From Panicum virgatum (Eukaryota > Streptophyta > Magnoliopsida > Poales > Poaceae): a stretch of DNA of 64,000 nucleotides. Below the pieces are notes generated by a model. The model searched no databases and was not told where the DNA came from. It saw only the letters and a list, made by a program, of their open reading frames with translations. Below, in pieces: positions 21,325-32,662 of this stretch (positions are counted from its first letter, which is position 1; the number at the start of each line of letters is the position of its first letter). Both the position numbers and the translations under genes were made by a program. Location of the stretch: the NCBI RefSeq assembly GCF_016808335.1, contig NC_053142.1, positions 1,815,174 to 1,879,173 of the forward strand, in the 5' to 3' direction.

Positions 21325-24300
21325 TGTGACATCCCAGAGTTTTAAAATGCTAAGTAAGAAATATTAAATATGATATTATGCATAATCAACCAAGAAGATG
21401 GAATCGAATACATTTATGTGTGCAGGCATGTGTATGTGTATAGATGCATAGGTCAGAAACCGTAAATAATATTTAAATTAATGTAAGTATACATATGAAA
21501 ACGAATAGGCGTCTCTCTAAAATCATGTTAAATCAAAGTCTTGTTGAAGTCAAAGAGAGAAATTAAAAGTTTGAACATAAAATGACAGGTCCTTTGAACC
21601 GTAGTGTTCAAAGATTTAATTTATTTGTCAAATTTCAAACTAATCTGCTTTGAAAATAATTTCTAAAATATAGCTCAAATGAATTTTTGTCCAAAACCAA
21701 AGTTGTAGGTTTTCAAAATACGAACAACTTTCGTGTTCAAAGTTTTTCGAGTTGCTACACAAAAGTGGGAGAAAAATTTGAATTTCAAAGTATATTGGAT
21801 ATTTTCAAATGCACTCAAGTTTCAATTTTTATCTTTGAAACGAAGTCTCAAATGAAAAAGTGCCTAAAACGAAAGTTGTAGATCTCGAAATTTTAAGCAA
21901 GTTTGGTATTCAAAAGTTTTTCGTTTGACCTCGGGAGAAAAGAGAAAAATTGAATTTACAAACGAGAGTTTTGAACTTCGCTTTATTTACGATTTTGCCC
22001 TCGCTCCATTTCCCTTCTCTGTTCCTGCAGTGACGCCGTTCGCCGTCGAACGCCGTCGCCTCGCCGTCGTCCACGCGCCGCGCCCCAGCCCTCTCCGCGC
22101 CTCTGGTGTTTCCCTGAAGCTTCGCGACATCGCCACGTGGCGCCATCCCGTGCGCGCACGCCGAGGACCGCCGTCGAAGCGCCACGGCGACGCCGTATCG
22201 CTCCGGCCGACCGCGTCACGCCCTCCCCGTCGCCTTGACTCGCCTGGACCATTTCCGCGGGCTCCGAGCCGTCCTCACCCTCCCCTCCTTCCTTCTTGAG
22301 CGCGAGCACCCCGCCCCGCAAGCCCCTGTTGCCGGGAACGGCCGCCGCCGCCGCCATCAGCGCCGCCGCCCCCTAGCTCACCGTGGAGCTCACCCCTCCA
22401 CCCTTTCCCGCGCCAAACGGACCCCGTAGCAAGCTCCCTTGACCTCTGCTGGTGCTCCCCGACCTGCTCGCCGCCGCCCAGGCCCGCCGGTAACGCCGCC
22501 GCCGCGGACCAGTCCACCGCCGGCCGCCTCTCTCCGCGGCGAGGCCACCACAGGCCACCATCTCGAGCCCCAAGCCCCTCCAAAGGTAGCTCTTGTGCCC
22601 CTCTCGCTTTTCCCCAGTGGGGCCCCCACCGCCGGAGCCTCTCCTCGCCGGGAAAAGCTGCGCCCTACCTCCTCTGTTCCTTCCCCGTCCAAGGACCCGC
22701 GCTGAGAAGAAACAGAAGTCCAGGGGGCCAAGCGCAAAAACGCCATGAACTCAAAACAGTGAACTTTGAAAATACCTAGAAAATCATAGAAAAATCATAA
22801 AAATACAAATCCAAATGTTTTGGAATCCTTGCAACAAGACCTACAACTTTTGTTACATCCAGTTTTGCATTTGACCAATAGTTTTATCTCTATATTAAAT
22901 ATTAATTTTATATACCTTTGTATGTATCTCCTGTTGTAGTCCTGAACTAAGGCTAGTTTTTGGATAGTGTGCTATACCCTAGATGAGTAGCTTACTGTAA
23001 AAATTTGATGACATTTTGACAAATCTAGCTATATGTTTCATTAGATCTTGGTTTATGCCTTTGTTAAATAAAATTTAATCCATAGGGTTCTGTTTTAATT
23101 TTCCTGAGCTGAAATTTTTACAGAAGCCTTATGTTAGTTCCTAGATGCTAGAGAAAAAATTTGGGAATTTTTAGTAAGGTATCACTAATCCTTTTTATTT
23201 ATTCATGAATAAACTTTGTAAATCAAAAACCCTAGTTTCCTTCATTAGAAAAATCTCATACATTTACTAGAGCTCTCTCTTGAGTACATAATCATGGCAG
23301 GAAAGTTTGAGCCCCTGAAACTCAGTATAATTGCTTGTATGACTTAAACTTGATTAATGTAGCGATCACGTGTTTTATTTTTCATGCCTTGTGTACTGAC
23401 CTTTTAAATCTAAAAAAATTTATAGTAATCTCATCTTAGGTTAGTCAACGTTCAGTTAAGCTTTCACTGCCATTAATTGCACTATTTGACCTATACGATT
23501 TAGCCTTTAGCTAGGAGGAACTTTATTGTTGGACTATACACTTGTGATTTAGTCTTTGTTAAAGTGCTGGTGTTACATGAGTTAGTAAGATTTTGAAACC
23601 ACCCCGTTCTTTTATGAACTAAGTTGTATTAAATAACCACTTTATAAATGACTGCCCAGAAAATGTTAATTAAGAAGTTTCACATCCAAACTCACCTCAT
23701 GTTGGACTGCAACTTTATCGTGAAGGAAAACTATTAACACCTAAATCACTAAGCCACTCGGAACTTTGCATTCATACGTATACATTGTTGCATTTCATTT
23801 AGGTACGATAGATGAACCACGTGAAGGATGTGACGTTGGAGTCGAGCCAGAAGACGGTGAATGGTGGACACATCCAGAAGATGGACGGATGGATCCCGAT
23901 GTACACGACCGAAGGAAGATGTTCGCCGAGCAGTTGTTCTTTAACTAACACTGACCTAGTGTTAATTCCAGGCAAGCCCCGGAGCATGTCCTACTATTGT
24001 AAACTTATGCAACTTATTATTGTTTCTATCTATTTGTGCATCTAAGTTACAGGAGTTGATTGGAACATTAGTTGCATGATCCTAGATACCTATGCTTGAA
24101 CACTAGTATGTGAAGGTCGCTAGTTGGCTATGCTAAGTGTTCGGTAGAAGTCGAGTGATTTCCTGTCACTCGCGAGAATTATAGGAGTTGGTTGTTTAAT
24201 ACCTGCTGCAACTATAAGGCTTACGGGCGGGGCTGTGGTACTTGTGATGCCCTGTCTGTTTAGTGAAATTTTGATAAGGCCGCAGTGTGTGGTAGTGGTG

Positions 24301-25259
24301 GTTAAGCGTTTGAACGTACTAGACACATACCGAGAATATGGTAATCGGTAAGCTTAAGTACCTGATTGGACCGGCAAGTGGACTTTACTTTCACCTTCTT
24401 TGAACGTCGTTTCTCATGCGCGCACATGCGGGTGCAGAGTCGTCGTACTCTGTAGTCGAGGACGGTGACCCTGATCCACAACCCGGAAAGAAAGGGGAAA
24501 TGTTGCACGTGTGACTCTATGAGTAACCACGTGACGTGTGTTTAGGTCTGCCTTGCAAGGTTAACAAATTCGATTCGAATCGTCCGCTTCTCACGGTTTG
24601 GGACTGCTTAACCCTTCTGCTACATAGAGTAAGAAGTGAAAGATGATGATGATGAATATAGTTGGTTGAATGTTGAAAGATAATTGTTTCCCACCATGTA
24701 TGCAATTGGATAGATGGTCACCTAGAATGGTTAATTGAACTAGAACCTGAAAGCTAAAATATAAAATTAAGGATCTACTCTTTACTGCTTTTCGGCAAAC
24801 AAACCCTCAAGCCAAAAGCCTTGCATGTCTAGATAAAGGGCTAAGTATACCCTTAGTCGGGTAAGCCTTGCTGAGTATTAGTATACTCAGCCTTGCTTGT
24901 GGCTTTGTTTTTCAGGTGGTACATCTGAGGATGTGGCTGACGTCATGTACGGGCTTCATCATGACGTCTTGTTTCGTCGCTAGACTATCGTTCGTTTTCC
25001 GTCAAACTTAAACTCTGTTATACTTTTATGAATTCAAACTTGGTTTGTAATAATAATTCAATTTCATACTCTATGCTGTAAAATTTGTGGAATGTTGCAT
25101 TCTCTGGACTGCTTTGTCGATCCTGTTCAAGTGGTTTAATCGGGATTTTACCCGACCGCACTGCCGGATTACTCCGTTTTAAGTGCGTGTTAACCCTGAT
25201 TGTTGTTTTGATGATGGTTAGCGCGCTTAAGCCGGATTAATTTAGGCGGGGCTGCCACA
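21325..25259 (+). mobile_element. 3.9-kb solo LTR of a second Tekay family, nested in E1's 3' LTR
   Basis: The ends are TGTGACATCCCAGAG and TTTAGGCGGGGCTGCCACA, flanked by CATCC at 21320-21324 and 25260-25264. No internal region, PBS or pol is present, so it is a recombined single LTR. Its end closely resembles the E2 LTR end (TTTAGGCGGTTCTGCCACA). A block around 24120-24330 reads in parallel with the E2 LTR (shared CGCGAGTGACAGG and CACTCGACTT words in opposite orientation to the window). A GC-rich island of about 700 bp lies at 22010-22710, with AT-rich intron-like sequence after it. Long open frames in the island on both strands are compositional. Confidence 0.85.
23803..23948 (+). other. 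Acidic exon-like ORF in the solo LTR
   Basis: After an acceptor-like CATTTAG at 23796-23802 an open frame reads DVGVEPEDGEWWTHPEDG and ends FAEQLFFN followed by a stop. It is rich in Asp and Glu and sits where the E1 and E2 LTRs have their short acidic ORFs. About 1.2 kb of AT-rich sequence separates it from the GC-rich leader. Coding status is not established. Confidence 0.3.
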
Positions 25260-26295
25260 CATCCATGTGAGGACGGTTAGCTGTAGCCTGGGTCTAGGAT
25301 CGATTACATATACCAGTACTTGAGTGATTGAGTGTGCTCATGCATGCATCTGAGTAGTCATGCATATCCAGAACTGAGAATAGGATACGAAGGGATCTGG
25401 CTAAGACCAGGGCAGCTGGGTATGCTGGAGCCGGCGCTACCGTGGTGGTAGACTGGCAGGTGAGTGCTACCGTGGTGGTAGGCTCGAGTTGGTATGTTGA
25501 GAGATAGTTGCTGCCCTGGTGAACTATAAGGACCGAGTTGTTTTGACATCTCACCTAGCTTACTTTAGTACGATCACAGGTTCCGGTATGGGCTGGACTT
25601 AGCCTAATCCCACTGGTTAGCCTGACGGTCGCAGGGATGGTTTATGGGTATAGACCATTGGGGTCAGGGCCCGAGGGTTTGTGCGGCCGGGCTGGGGCGT
25701 GACCACGGCTGGGTATCGGCTATGTCGGTTGTCCGTTCGGACAGCCAAGCGTGTGGGTACAGTGTACGACCTCTGCAGAGTGTATAATCCATTCGAATGG
25801 TCCGTGTCCACGGTATGGACAGGCTACGGTGTGGTCCTGACAACTAGTAAGCTATCTATTGTGGGTTGTGTTGGGAAGGGGTTGCTTACCATTAGTTGCA
25901 TTGCTAATGCATTGTGCTCAATGTGCGTCGTGCATGTCATTTCCCCTCCCGTAGGGTGAGGTGGAGCTTGCTGAGTACTTTTGTACTCACCCCTGTTGAT
26001 TTTTCTCCAAAGGATCCTGACTTTGTGTCAGAAGACTACGAGTAGATCGTGTCCGCACCCAAGCTGATTGAGTGGAGCCGTGATGGATGAAAAGCTAGTC
26101 CTGCATGTCGCTATGCTAGTTGTTATCCTATGGTTGTTCTGTGTAGCTTTGTGTTGTCACTTTACTTCTCATGTACGTGTTAAATAAAGCTCTGTATGAC
26201 TCTGAACTCCACTTGATGTAACATGTATTATGCCGGAGACCTTATTCGGTAATTAATACATGGTTTAGCCTTGATCTTCGGGTCGGGGCGCTTCA

Positions 26296-26793
26296 CTCTG
26301 CTAGAGATGATCTAAGAGGAGCAAACACAAAAAACAGAACAAACATTCAATTTCAATATTTTACCTTTGCCACGTTTTCTTTTAACTTATAGGCATTAGA
26401 TGAAAGAGAGAATACAAATCACATCAAATCGTTGTCCTAACTAAGGGTGCTTTGATTTTAAAATATAAAATAAAATATCCTTTCACTTTGGACAGTTTTG
26501 TATTAGAAAAAAAAATTAGGAAACACTCTGCACCCACAGTGGGTGTCAGTATCGTCGATTTTTTAGAAAAAATATAAGGCTGAGAAGATTGGTGGGGTTT
26601 GTGGTTTTCTACTTGGTTAGAAGGATTATGTTAATAATGTTGATATTAATTTAATATACCATTTTATTACTATAACATTAAGTAATTATTAATTTTATTT
26701 CTTTCACAAGACTAAGTTTTTAGCCATATTAAATAGACAATATGTTGAAGGATACTTTTTTTCTCTTGTTGCAATGCGCGGGCATTTTGCTAG
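26296..26793 (+). mobile_element. 3' part of the split Helitron, ending in hairpin and CTAG
   Basis: The end reads TTGCAATGCGCGGGCATTTTGCTAG and is followed by T (26794). AATGC and GCATT form a short stem with loop GCGG, about 7 bp before the terminal CTAG. A short hairpin just ahead of CTRR is the Helitron 3' signature. Insertion between A (9895) and T (26794) fits Helitron target choice. The rest is AT-rich and non-coding. Confidence 0.65.
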
Positions 26794-26876
26794 TATATTA
26801 AACATGGATCAGGCTAACATACGGCCGACAGTAAGCTAGCCCCGTCGTACGGCCGTTCCTTTTAGGGAAAGTCACT

Positions 26877-27456
26877 AATAGCAATTTCCTATTGTGGCAA
26901 TCTTTCTGCTTTGAAAAAGATCGTAGTTTCAATACTGAGTGTCCAAATCAAAATCCGATTACACAGTTGTACTCATTTCAACAAGTGCTTTGAAATAAAA
27001 TCCCACACCATTATGTTTCAAATATATATTTTTTCATGTCAGAAAATGCTTTTTAGTGTATTCTAATTTGCTTATGAACTTTGCAAAAGTTGCTCATCAT
27101 TTTACAAAATATTGCTCGACTCCTCTACATTTAGTTAAGTGGATATTGATGTTGGTATTTAGAAGATAATTGGATGATGTGATTAGAGGATGTTGGCAAA
27201 TAATTGTGTTAGGGTAGGTGGATATTTATTGCATGATCAGTAATGGGTAAATTTAGCAAGTCAATTGAGTATTTTTTTATTTTTCTAATCTATGTAAGTA
27301 ATTTATGTGTATTTGAAAAATATTGTTGAAACATATGCAAGTGATGTCTTGTTAAGGTCTTTTCAAAAGAAATACAGCTGTGCAATTAAAATTTAAATTT
27401 GACGAACGGTACGAAAACTACAGCTATTTTAAAAAAGAGCAATAGGATAAATGCTT
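26877..27456. mobile_element. Putative TIR element of about 580 bp
   Basis: AGCAATTTCCTATTG...GTAGTTTC near 26880-26925 is imperfectly inverted at GAAAACTACAGC...CAATAGGATAAATGCT near 27410-27456. The interior is AT-rich without an ORF. Ends and target duplication are not sharply defined, so this remains a tentative MITE. Confidence 0.4.
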
Positions 27457-27639
27457 CTCCGTGAACTGCTCCTCACAGATGCATGTGGCCATGCAGTCAA
27501 GTTATCAATAAGATCAACCAGACCCATTACATTTTGAAGTGCTGTAGACCGGTGGTCCCGGGAATTACAAGAGAAAAAAGCTGAACTGTGATTGTTCACA
27601 GCTTTTGCCTGTAGTGCAAGGCAATGTGCAAACCTATTC

Positions 27640-29740
27640 TTCTAGTATCTGCTAATCTTAATCACCTTAAAGCACAACTATTTTGGAGGCATAAATTGTG
27701 AAAGCAGAGGCCTTAGCCTCCAAAAAGGGGCTGCAGCTTCCCTGTTCCCTTTGCGTGTCTCCATGCGTGTCCCCGGACACATGGAGGGCATCCATTTGCT
27801 TCTTCCAGGAGTTGGGCCCTCCTTTTCTGTCCACTGCCATCAGAGAAAACGGTGTCATTCCGTTCTATGTTTTTCCTCTTTCCTGTTTGATTTGGGATCC
27901 AGGAAGCTCGAGTTCGGTAGCGGGAGCCTCAATTCTTTAGTGCTTGGTTCGATTTAGGTGGATAGGGCCGTGAATTCTGCTACGGCTTCTAGATTTTGGT
28001 GGTGCAAAGTACAATTTTGATGGTTGAAACATCAATTCTTGTTGCGTTAATTTCGATTTGAGTTTCCAGGGTTCAGGACCTTGATTATTGCTGCGTAATT
28101 TTGGTTTGGGTGGATATAGTACCTTGAACCTACAAATCGAGAACCTACAACTCGAATCTGTTAGGTCTAGGCCACCTAAATCAAAATCAGAGAAACATGA
28201 ATGAAGACCTTCTTCACCATAAAAAATTGAGTTCAAGCAGCTGGAATTGGGAGGATTCAATCACCAAAAATCTGGTGCCTGCCATCGAGTTCAAGCTTGC
28301 TGCTGCCCAAATCGAACTTCTTACTGCCCAAGATCACGCAACCCAAATTGAGCATGTTGCCCTCGAGCTTCAAGTTCCCATCACTAAATCGAGTCCTGAT
28401 GCCTTGTGCCAGATAGAGCGGGGGTGACGGTGTTGGAAATATGCTCTAGAGGTAATCATATTTTCTTGTATTCATGATTAATAAAGTGTTCTTTGAATAT
28501 CCATGGATGACAACTTGTATTGATTAATGCTTAGGTGAAGTATTTGTGAAACTCTTTACTTGTATGGATATTCTAAAATGTTCCTAGTCGGAGTTCATGT
28601 GAGGACACACATGAATATTAGACTGACACATGTATTAGTTGATTGACTATGTTTCACAAGTCATGGACATGGGGATGTCAAACTAAAAATGTGGTCTCAT
28701 GTGAGACATGAGACTGAACTGACCCAACACGAGATGATGACTTCTCATTACACAATATGTACGCTGTGTCCTAAGACCTGAGATCGTCGTATGTACTTAA
28801 GATGTGAACCGACTTACTTAGGAGCCATCAAACGCTACACCGTAACTGTATAGTTATAAAGGTGGCTTTTGGGTCTGTCAAGAAGCATGCTGTGAGACAT
28901 GGTCAGTTAAGATGAGATTTGCCCCTCTCTGCAAGAGAGAGATATCTCTGGGCCCCTCGAGTGATTCGGATCAGGAAATACATGGCCATGCTGGGGGTTA
29001 AGAGTTAACAAAGGATTTCGAATCACAGGATCGAGAAAAAGCGGTTGGCTTGGAGCTAGACCAAATATCATGAGGCAAAAAGAACAGCATGTATATGACA
29101 TTGTGACGGCTCGTTTGATATGATCTTTGCGTGCATATAGGAGTTGACATGTCTTGCTTTGGGCCGAGTAAGAGTACTCGGGCCATGTCTATTCGCTTGT
29201 GAGCTCATAGGGTCACACACTTAAGGAAAAGAAACCTAATAAGAATGAGATCCAAATTAGACTGGATTTAGGTGCACTAATGGGCCTCTCAGGCCCAAAG
29301 AAGGCGCCCAAGAGGAGCCCACCTAAGGGAGCGCCCAGGGGCTATAAAAGCAAGGGGAAGGGGGCACCCAAGGCTAACCCTACCCTTTTCTCACGAGTGA
29401 GCAGTACCCTGCTACAGTACCTGCGTGTGAACAGTAGTAATTTCTGGATATGAGTAGAAAATTTTTGTTTTTCTGTGCCCGTTTCCCTTCAGACGGACCC
29501 GGAACCGTTCTGTTTTCTCAAGCGCCAGGCTGTTGGCAGAAAAAAAGGGCCCAGCTCCGGGAGGAAACAGTACCAATGAGCTCCACGTGTGAGGAGACAC
29601 CAATCGGGACACCAAAAGGGGACAGGCAAGCCCCGGCCCCAAAAAGGAGCCTCCTCCTCTTTTTTGCAACTGAAGGACTGCTTCCCTGCTGTCAGTATGA
29701 AATGCAACAGACTCTCATCTGAAGAACTTGCTTGGATGGT
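27640..29740. mobile_element. Foldback / MULE-like element with ~200-bp inverted arms
   Basis: The left arm at about 27690-27880 and the right arm at about 29500-29690 are diverged inverted copies. Words such as CTCCAAAAAGGGGCTG, GTTGGGCCCTCC and GAGAAAACGG on the left face CCCCAAAAAGGAGCC, AAGGGCCCAGCTCC and CGTTCTGTTTTCTC on the right. Without the copia solo LTR (28431-29491) that later entered it, the centre is about 550 bp (27900-28430) of non-coding sequence. Long inverted arms suggest a Mutator-like or foldback element, but neither the outer ends nor a 9-bp duplication was found. Confidence 0.5.
28431..29491 (+). mobile_element. 1.06-kb Ty1/copia solo LTR
   Basis: It starts TGTTGGAAATATGCTCTAGAGG and ends GTTTCCCTTCA, with the exact 5-bp duplication GACGG at 28426-28430 and 29492-29496. 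The start is the widespread form of grass copia LTRs. A TATA-like CTATAAAAGC is at about 29341-29350. There is no PBS or internal sequence, so it is a solo LTR. It sits at the inner edge of the right arm of the foldback element. Confidence 0.85.
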
Positions 29741-30371
29741 TCCAGAATCCAACAAATCTGAACAAAAAAAATACCCGTTAACAAGAGCAGCGTGGTCAGC
29801 TTATTCCTTAATGGTCAGCCAAGGAAGAAAAATTTTGCAGACAAAGAAAGGGAGGGATGGATGGTTGTGCGGCATGAGCTGGCGGCGTGCCTAAAACCCG
29901 CGCCGGTCGCCAACATGGGGGAGAGCATAGAGAGAGAAATAGCATGCCTTGAGCTGGCATAGTTTCCAGCGACGATCCGCGGAGGGCAGGGCAGGGCTGG
30001 GCTGGGGTGGGGTGGTCGACGGAGAGATTGGGGAACCTGGAATAATCCATTCCCAATTCTCCAATCTCTTCCCTCCCTTCCCTTCGTCAATCTCCAGCTC
30101 TCATCCAGCAGCAACAGGAAGAGAACGCAGGATCCTGTGTATGCCTCCTCCAAAACGACCAGCAACAAATAGCAAGGGGGCAGAGGGATACGCATACGCA
30201 TGTGTGTTCATGGATCATGGTTCCCCACTTAGCTCCTGATGCGCCGCCCTCGTCCCCACACATTGATTGATCGATTGATTACTAGCTGGTCCATTCACAT
30301 TGACAAAGAGTGCCTCCTTCAATTTGATGGGCATTCCGTTGACATCTCAACTCCAACGCCAACAGGTACCA
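29741..30371. other. Unassigned region with a TC-rich leader-like stretch
   Basis: 30045-30130 (CCAATCTCTTCCCTCCC and following) looks like a plant 5' leader. It could belong to the first exon of the ELMO gene or to a captured fragment. No splice-consistent coding exon could be joined to 32550. Other ORFs here lack motifs. Confidence 0.3.
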
Positions 30372-30400
30372 CTAGGTAAACCGCGCGCTACGCCGCACCC
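30372..30400 (-). mobile_element. Candidate Helitron 3' end on the minus strand
   Basis: Read on the minus strand the sequence is GTGCGGCGTAGCGCGC, then GGTTTACCTAG, then T. GTGCG and CGCGC can form a 5-bp stem with loop GCGTAG, followed by 11 nt to CTAG. This is Helitron-like geometry. The 5' end, which should be a TC further right, was not identified, so the extent is unknown. Confidence 0.4.
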
Positions 30401-30599
30401 ACTTGAAAATATAGAGCAAAATAGTTAATGTGTTGATGGTTACATATGCATATAGAGCAGAAAGAAAGATATGTTGGAGGGCGTGACAATAGACTGATTG
30501 TTGCGTATGGTGGGCCGGAAGGAGCGAACACCAAATGCATACCCCACATCGGACTTCCTCTCTCAGGGAAGCACGTCGGGCTTCCACTCTCCGAGGACA

Positions 30600-30783
30600 C
30601 ATGTTGCTCGGGAGCGTCCGATTGCTCTCAGCTCTTCCCCTCCACGGTGCATAGGAGTAAGATGAACAGGGCTTCTAGGGGCTTCTTTGTAATTTTCTTT
30701 TTCTTTGAGGTTCTATTTGTAAGTTTAGGGAGGTGCACTGTGCTCCAACTTTTCTAATATACCTTCCCTTTCGCAAAAAAAAA
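30600..30783 (+). mobile_element. Possible retroposon 3' end with A-tail
   Basis: A T-rich stretch (TTTGTAATTTTCTTTTTC, TTTGAGGTTCTA) leads to CTAATATACCTTCCC and then TTTCGCAAAAAAAAA at 30767-30783. This pattern is seen at 3' ends of LINE-like retroposons or processed transcripts in grasses. No coding remnant was recognised upstream and no duplication was defined. Confidence 0.3.
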
Positions 30784-31355
30784 TGTATGCCAGTATGCCA
30801 CCCACAGTCTTCTCGAAGCCTCTGCAACTAAGCAGCACCACAAAAGTCGCAACACACCTGATGAAAATAGGGAGCCCCATACTCACGAGCAGCTAGCGTC
30901 GCAACATGAGAAAGACACCCAAAAAGCATGAAAGAATTAATTGATTAGCAATTTTTTGATATTTAGCAAGCACAAACTGCAGTAACTCATTAGCCACCAT
31001 ATAAAAAAAAGCAGCACCATCTAGCACGAAGCTGGGCTGCTTTGTACCAGCACACAATAATACTTGAAGGTCTATATTACATTTCACTGAAAATAAATCT
31101 GATCTTTACACAGCACAATCCGATATTTCAGATGTACATGAACCATTCCTACTTATGCCCTGCTCTGTACTAGAAAAACATGAGCCCAGCTAACAAACGA
31201 CGAACAAAAGCACAAGCACAAGCATCGAACAAAACTAACAAACGACGAACATATATCAGCTAAACTAGGAGGACGAACTTGACTGGAACAACGCAGAGAG
31301 ACAGTGAACAGCAGGAGAACTGGTCCAGCCGGCCGACGAACAGAGCACAGGCAGG
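30784..31355. other. Unassigned AT-rich/mixed region
   Basis: No exon, TIR or LTR end is recognised. A few minus-strand splice-like signals occur but could not be built into a gene. The repeated words ACAAACGACGAAC and GCACAAGCACAAGC near 31190-31250 are simple local duplications. Confidence 0.3.
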
Positions 31356-31359
31356 CAAG

Positions 31360-31995
31360 CGAAACATCAGGCATCCATGGAAACATAGAAGGCAAACATC
31401 AGCCATCCATGAAAGGAACACCAGGAAGAAAGAAAAGCCTTAACTCGCCCAGATCTGGAACTCACCACAAGGCGCAGAGAGGGCGGACGCACGGCAGGCG
31501 ACAGGCGCTGCTCCGCCGGGAGGCCCAGCTCATTTCCCCTCCTAGCTCTTTTCCCCACTAAAGCCCATATCTGGAACTCACCGTAGAGGCAGTGCAGGCG
31601 AGGGGCGGTGCTCGTGCTCCGACGGGAGTTGGGAGCCGCGCCTCGCCACCGCCGGCCGACGCACCAGCGCTGGACCTCCTCCTCGTCCACCGTAGCTCTC
31701 AACTCCACTGAAGCCCAGCTCTCCCCACCCTCCTCCGGCGCCTCCGTGGAGAAAAAGGCGAACGAAAGAGATAGCGGGTGGGAGCCACGAGGGGGTGCGC
31801 GGCGTGGCGTGGGCCCAACAAAGGACCGGAGTCGGCGCATTGGAGACGGTGACGTCTCGTGGACGGGAAGCGGCCACGTGCGTGAACCGGCGGGGACAAA
31901 TTCCAGAGCCAGCATCGGGCTGTCCACCGAGACACGTGTCAGCTCCATGTTATCCAATTGCTCCCAAGCCTTCCCTCCCACGGCGTATATGAGTT
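31360..31995 (-). promoter_or_regulatory. Minus-strand promoter/leader-like GC-rich island
   Basis: On the minus strand the stretch from 31950 down contains ACACGTGTC, CCACGTGGC (inverted in part), GACGTCACC and GGGCCCAC, the kind of G-box and site-II-like words found in plant promoters. It then has a GC-rich leader and two donor-like GGTGAGTTCCAGAT sites (about 31565-31580 and 31448-31463). A 204-codon frame over the island has no recognisable domain. It may be the divergent promoter of a lost neighbour or a captured gene fragment. Confidence 0.3.
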
Positions 31996-32549
31996 AGAGT
32001 ATGTACATGTACATCACAACTGCAGGCTCATATGCCAATGTACAATTCTTCGGTTATCATCATTTCTGCAAATGTCAATGCATTTTCCGATCCATTTATG
32101 TACGCTGCATGTCAATGTTTGTGATGGAAGTTTGCATAGAAGCAGGCCATATTGAGGAAGATTGAAGCACATAATTCTTCTTAATGCACAAATCCATTTT
32201 AGTTTTGGTGTTCCAATAGTATATTGTTCATACAAATCACTAATATTTATTGACACACATCTGTTGCCATCTTGCTGAATTACCTGACGTGATAGCTATG
32301 TGATGTACATCATTTAATTTCCTTCCCAATAATACACAATCTCTAATTTTGGATATTATTACTTCATATGTTTAAGCATGAAAGATTGCTTGTGTCTTAG
32401 GGAAATTATTAGTGATTCTTCCAAACACATTTTGTGTCGGTAGCGTGTCACATTATTTATGAACATTATTGGATATATGTTTCGATAGTACTAGTAACTA
32501 TTGTAGTGTACTGATCCTTTCAATTGCTCCATGAATAACTTCATTGCAG
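31996..32549 (+). other. AT-rich intron-like sequence ahead of the first ELMO exon seen
   Basis: The sequence is AT-rich with a pyrimidine-rich end (CCTTTCAATTGCTCC, then CATTGCAG) at an acceptor. It is best read as intron. The gene's upstream exon or exons were not recognised in the window. Confidence 0.4.
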
Positions 32550-32662
32550 TTGATGGTAGTATGGTTGGAAATAAGACATGGTTTGGAGGGCTCTTCAACA
32601 GCTCAGGCAAAAGGCGACAAGTCAGTGCAGAGAAGTTAGTGCTTGATCTGACCCCTCTTCAG
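32550..32662 (+). CDS. ELMO gene exon a
   Basis: Acceptor TTGCAG|TTGATGG and donor CTTCAG|GTACAG bound it. It is 113 nt: two bases finish a split codon, then 37 codons reading DGSMVGNKTWFGGLFNSSGK through to LDLTPLQ. It is the N-terminal part of the protein just before the ELMO domain core. Confidence 0.85.

Larger units (their letters stand above)
10713..26295 (+). mobile_element. Full-length Tekay/Del-type Ty3/gypsy chromovirus E1
   Basis: The element is bounded by TGTAACATYCCAG...CTTCA LTRs and a perfect 5-bp duplication CTCTG (10708-10712 and 26296-26300). Order: 5' LTR, tRNA-iMet-type PBS, ORF0, gag-pol with PR-RT-RNaseH-IN, chromodomain tail, PPT, 3' LTR. The two LTRs look about 97-98% identical by eye (not computed), so the insertion is fairly recent. 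It is nested inside a small Helitron and its own 3' LTR holds a solo LTR of a related family. Net length without that insert is about 11.6 kb. Frame breaks at the end of pol suggest it is no longer autonomous. Confidence 0.9.
19414..26295 (+). mobile_element. 3' LTR of E1, interrupted by a solo LTR
   Basis: The LTR begins TGTAACATCCCAG and ends GGGGCGCTTCA. Parts 19414-21324 and 25265-26295 join into about 2.94 kb that matches the 5' LTR throughout. The interruption (21325-25259) has its own 5-bp duplication CATCC; the 5' LTR shows the empty site as GCATCGATGTGAGG, one base different. After the LTR the duplication CTCTG is found at 26296-26300. Confidence 0.85.

Noticed and set aside
22000..22750. 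ORFs of 88-124 codons in the solo LTR island
   Set aside because: Compositional, on both strands, within an LTR.
29450..30239. Overlapping ORFs near the foldback right arm as a host gene
   Set aside because: They span the inverted arm and simple GC-rich stretches, with no recognised protein and no consistent splice sites.
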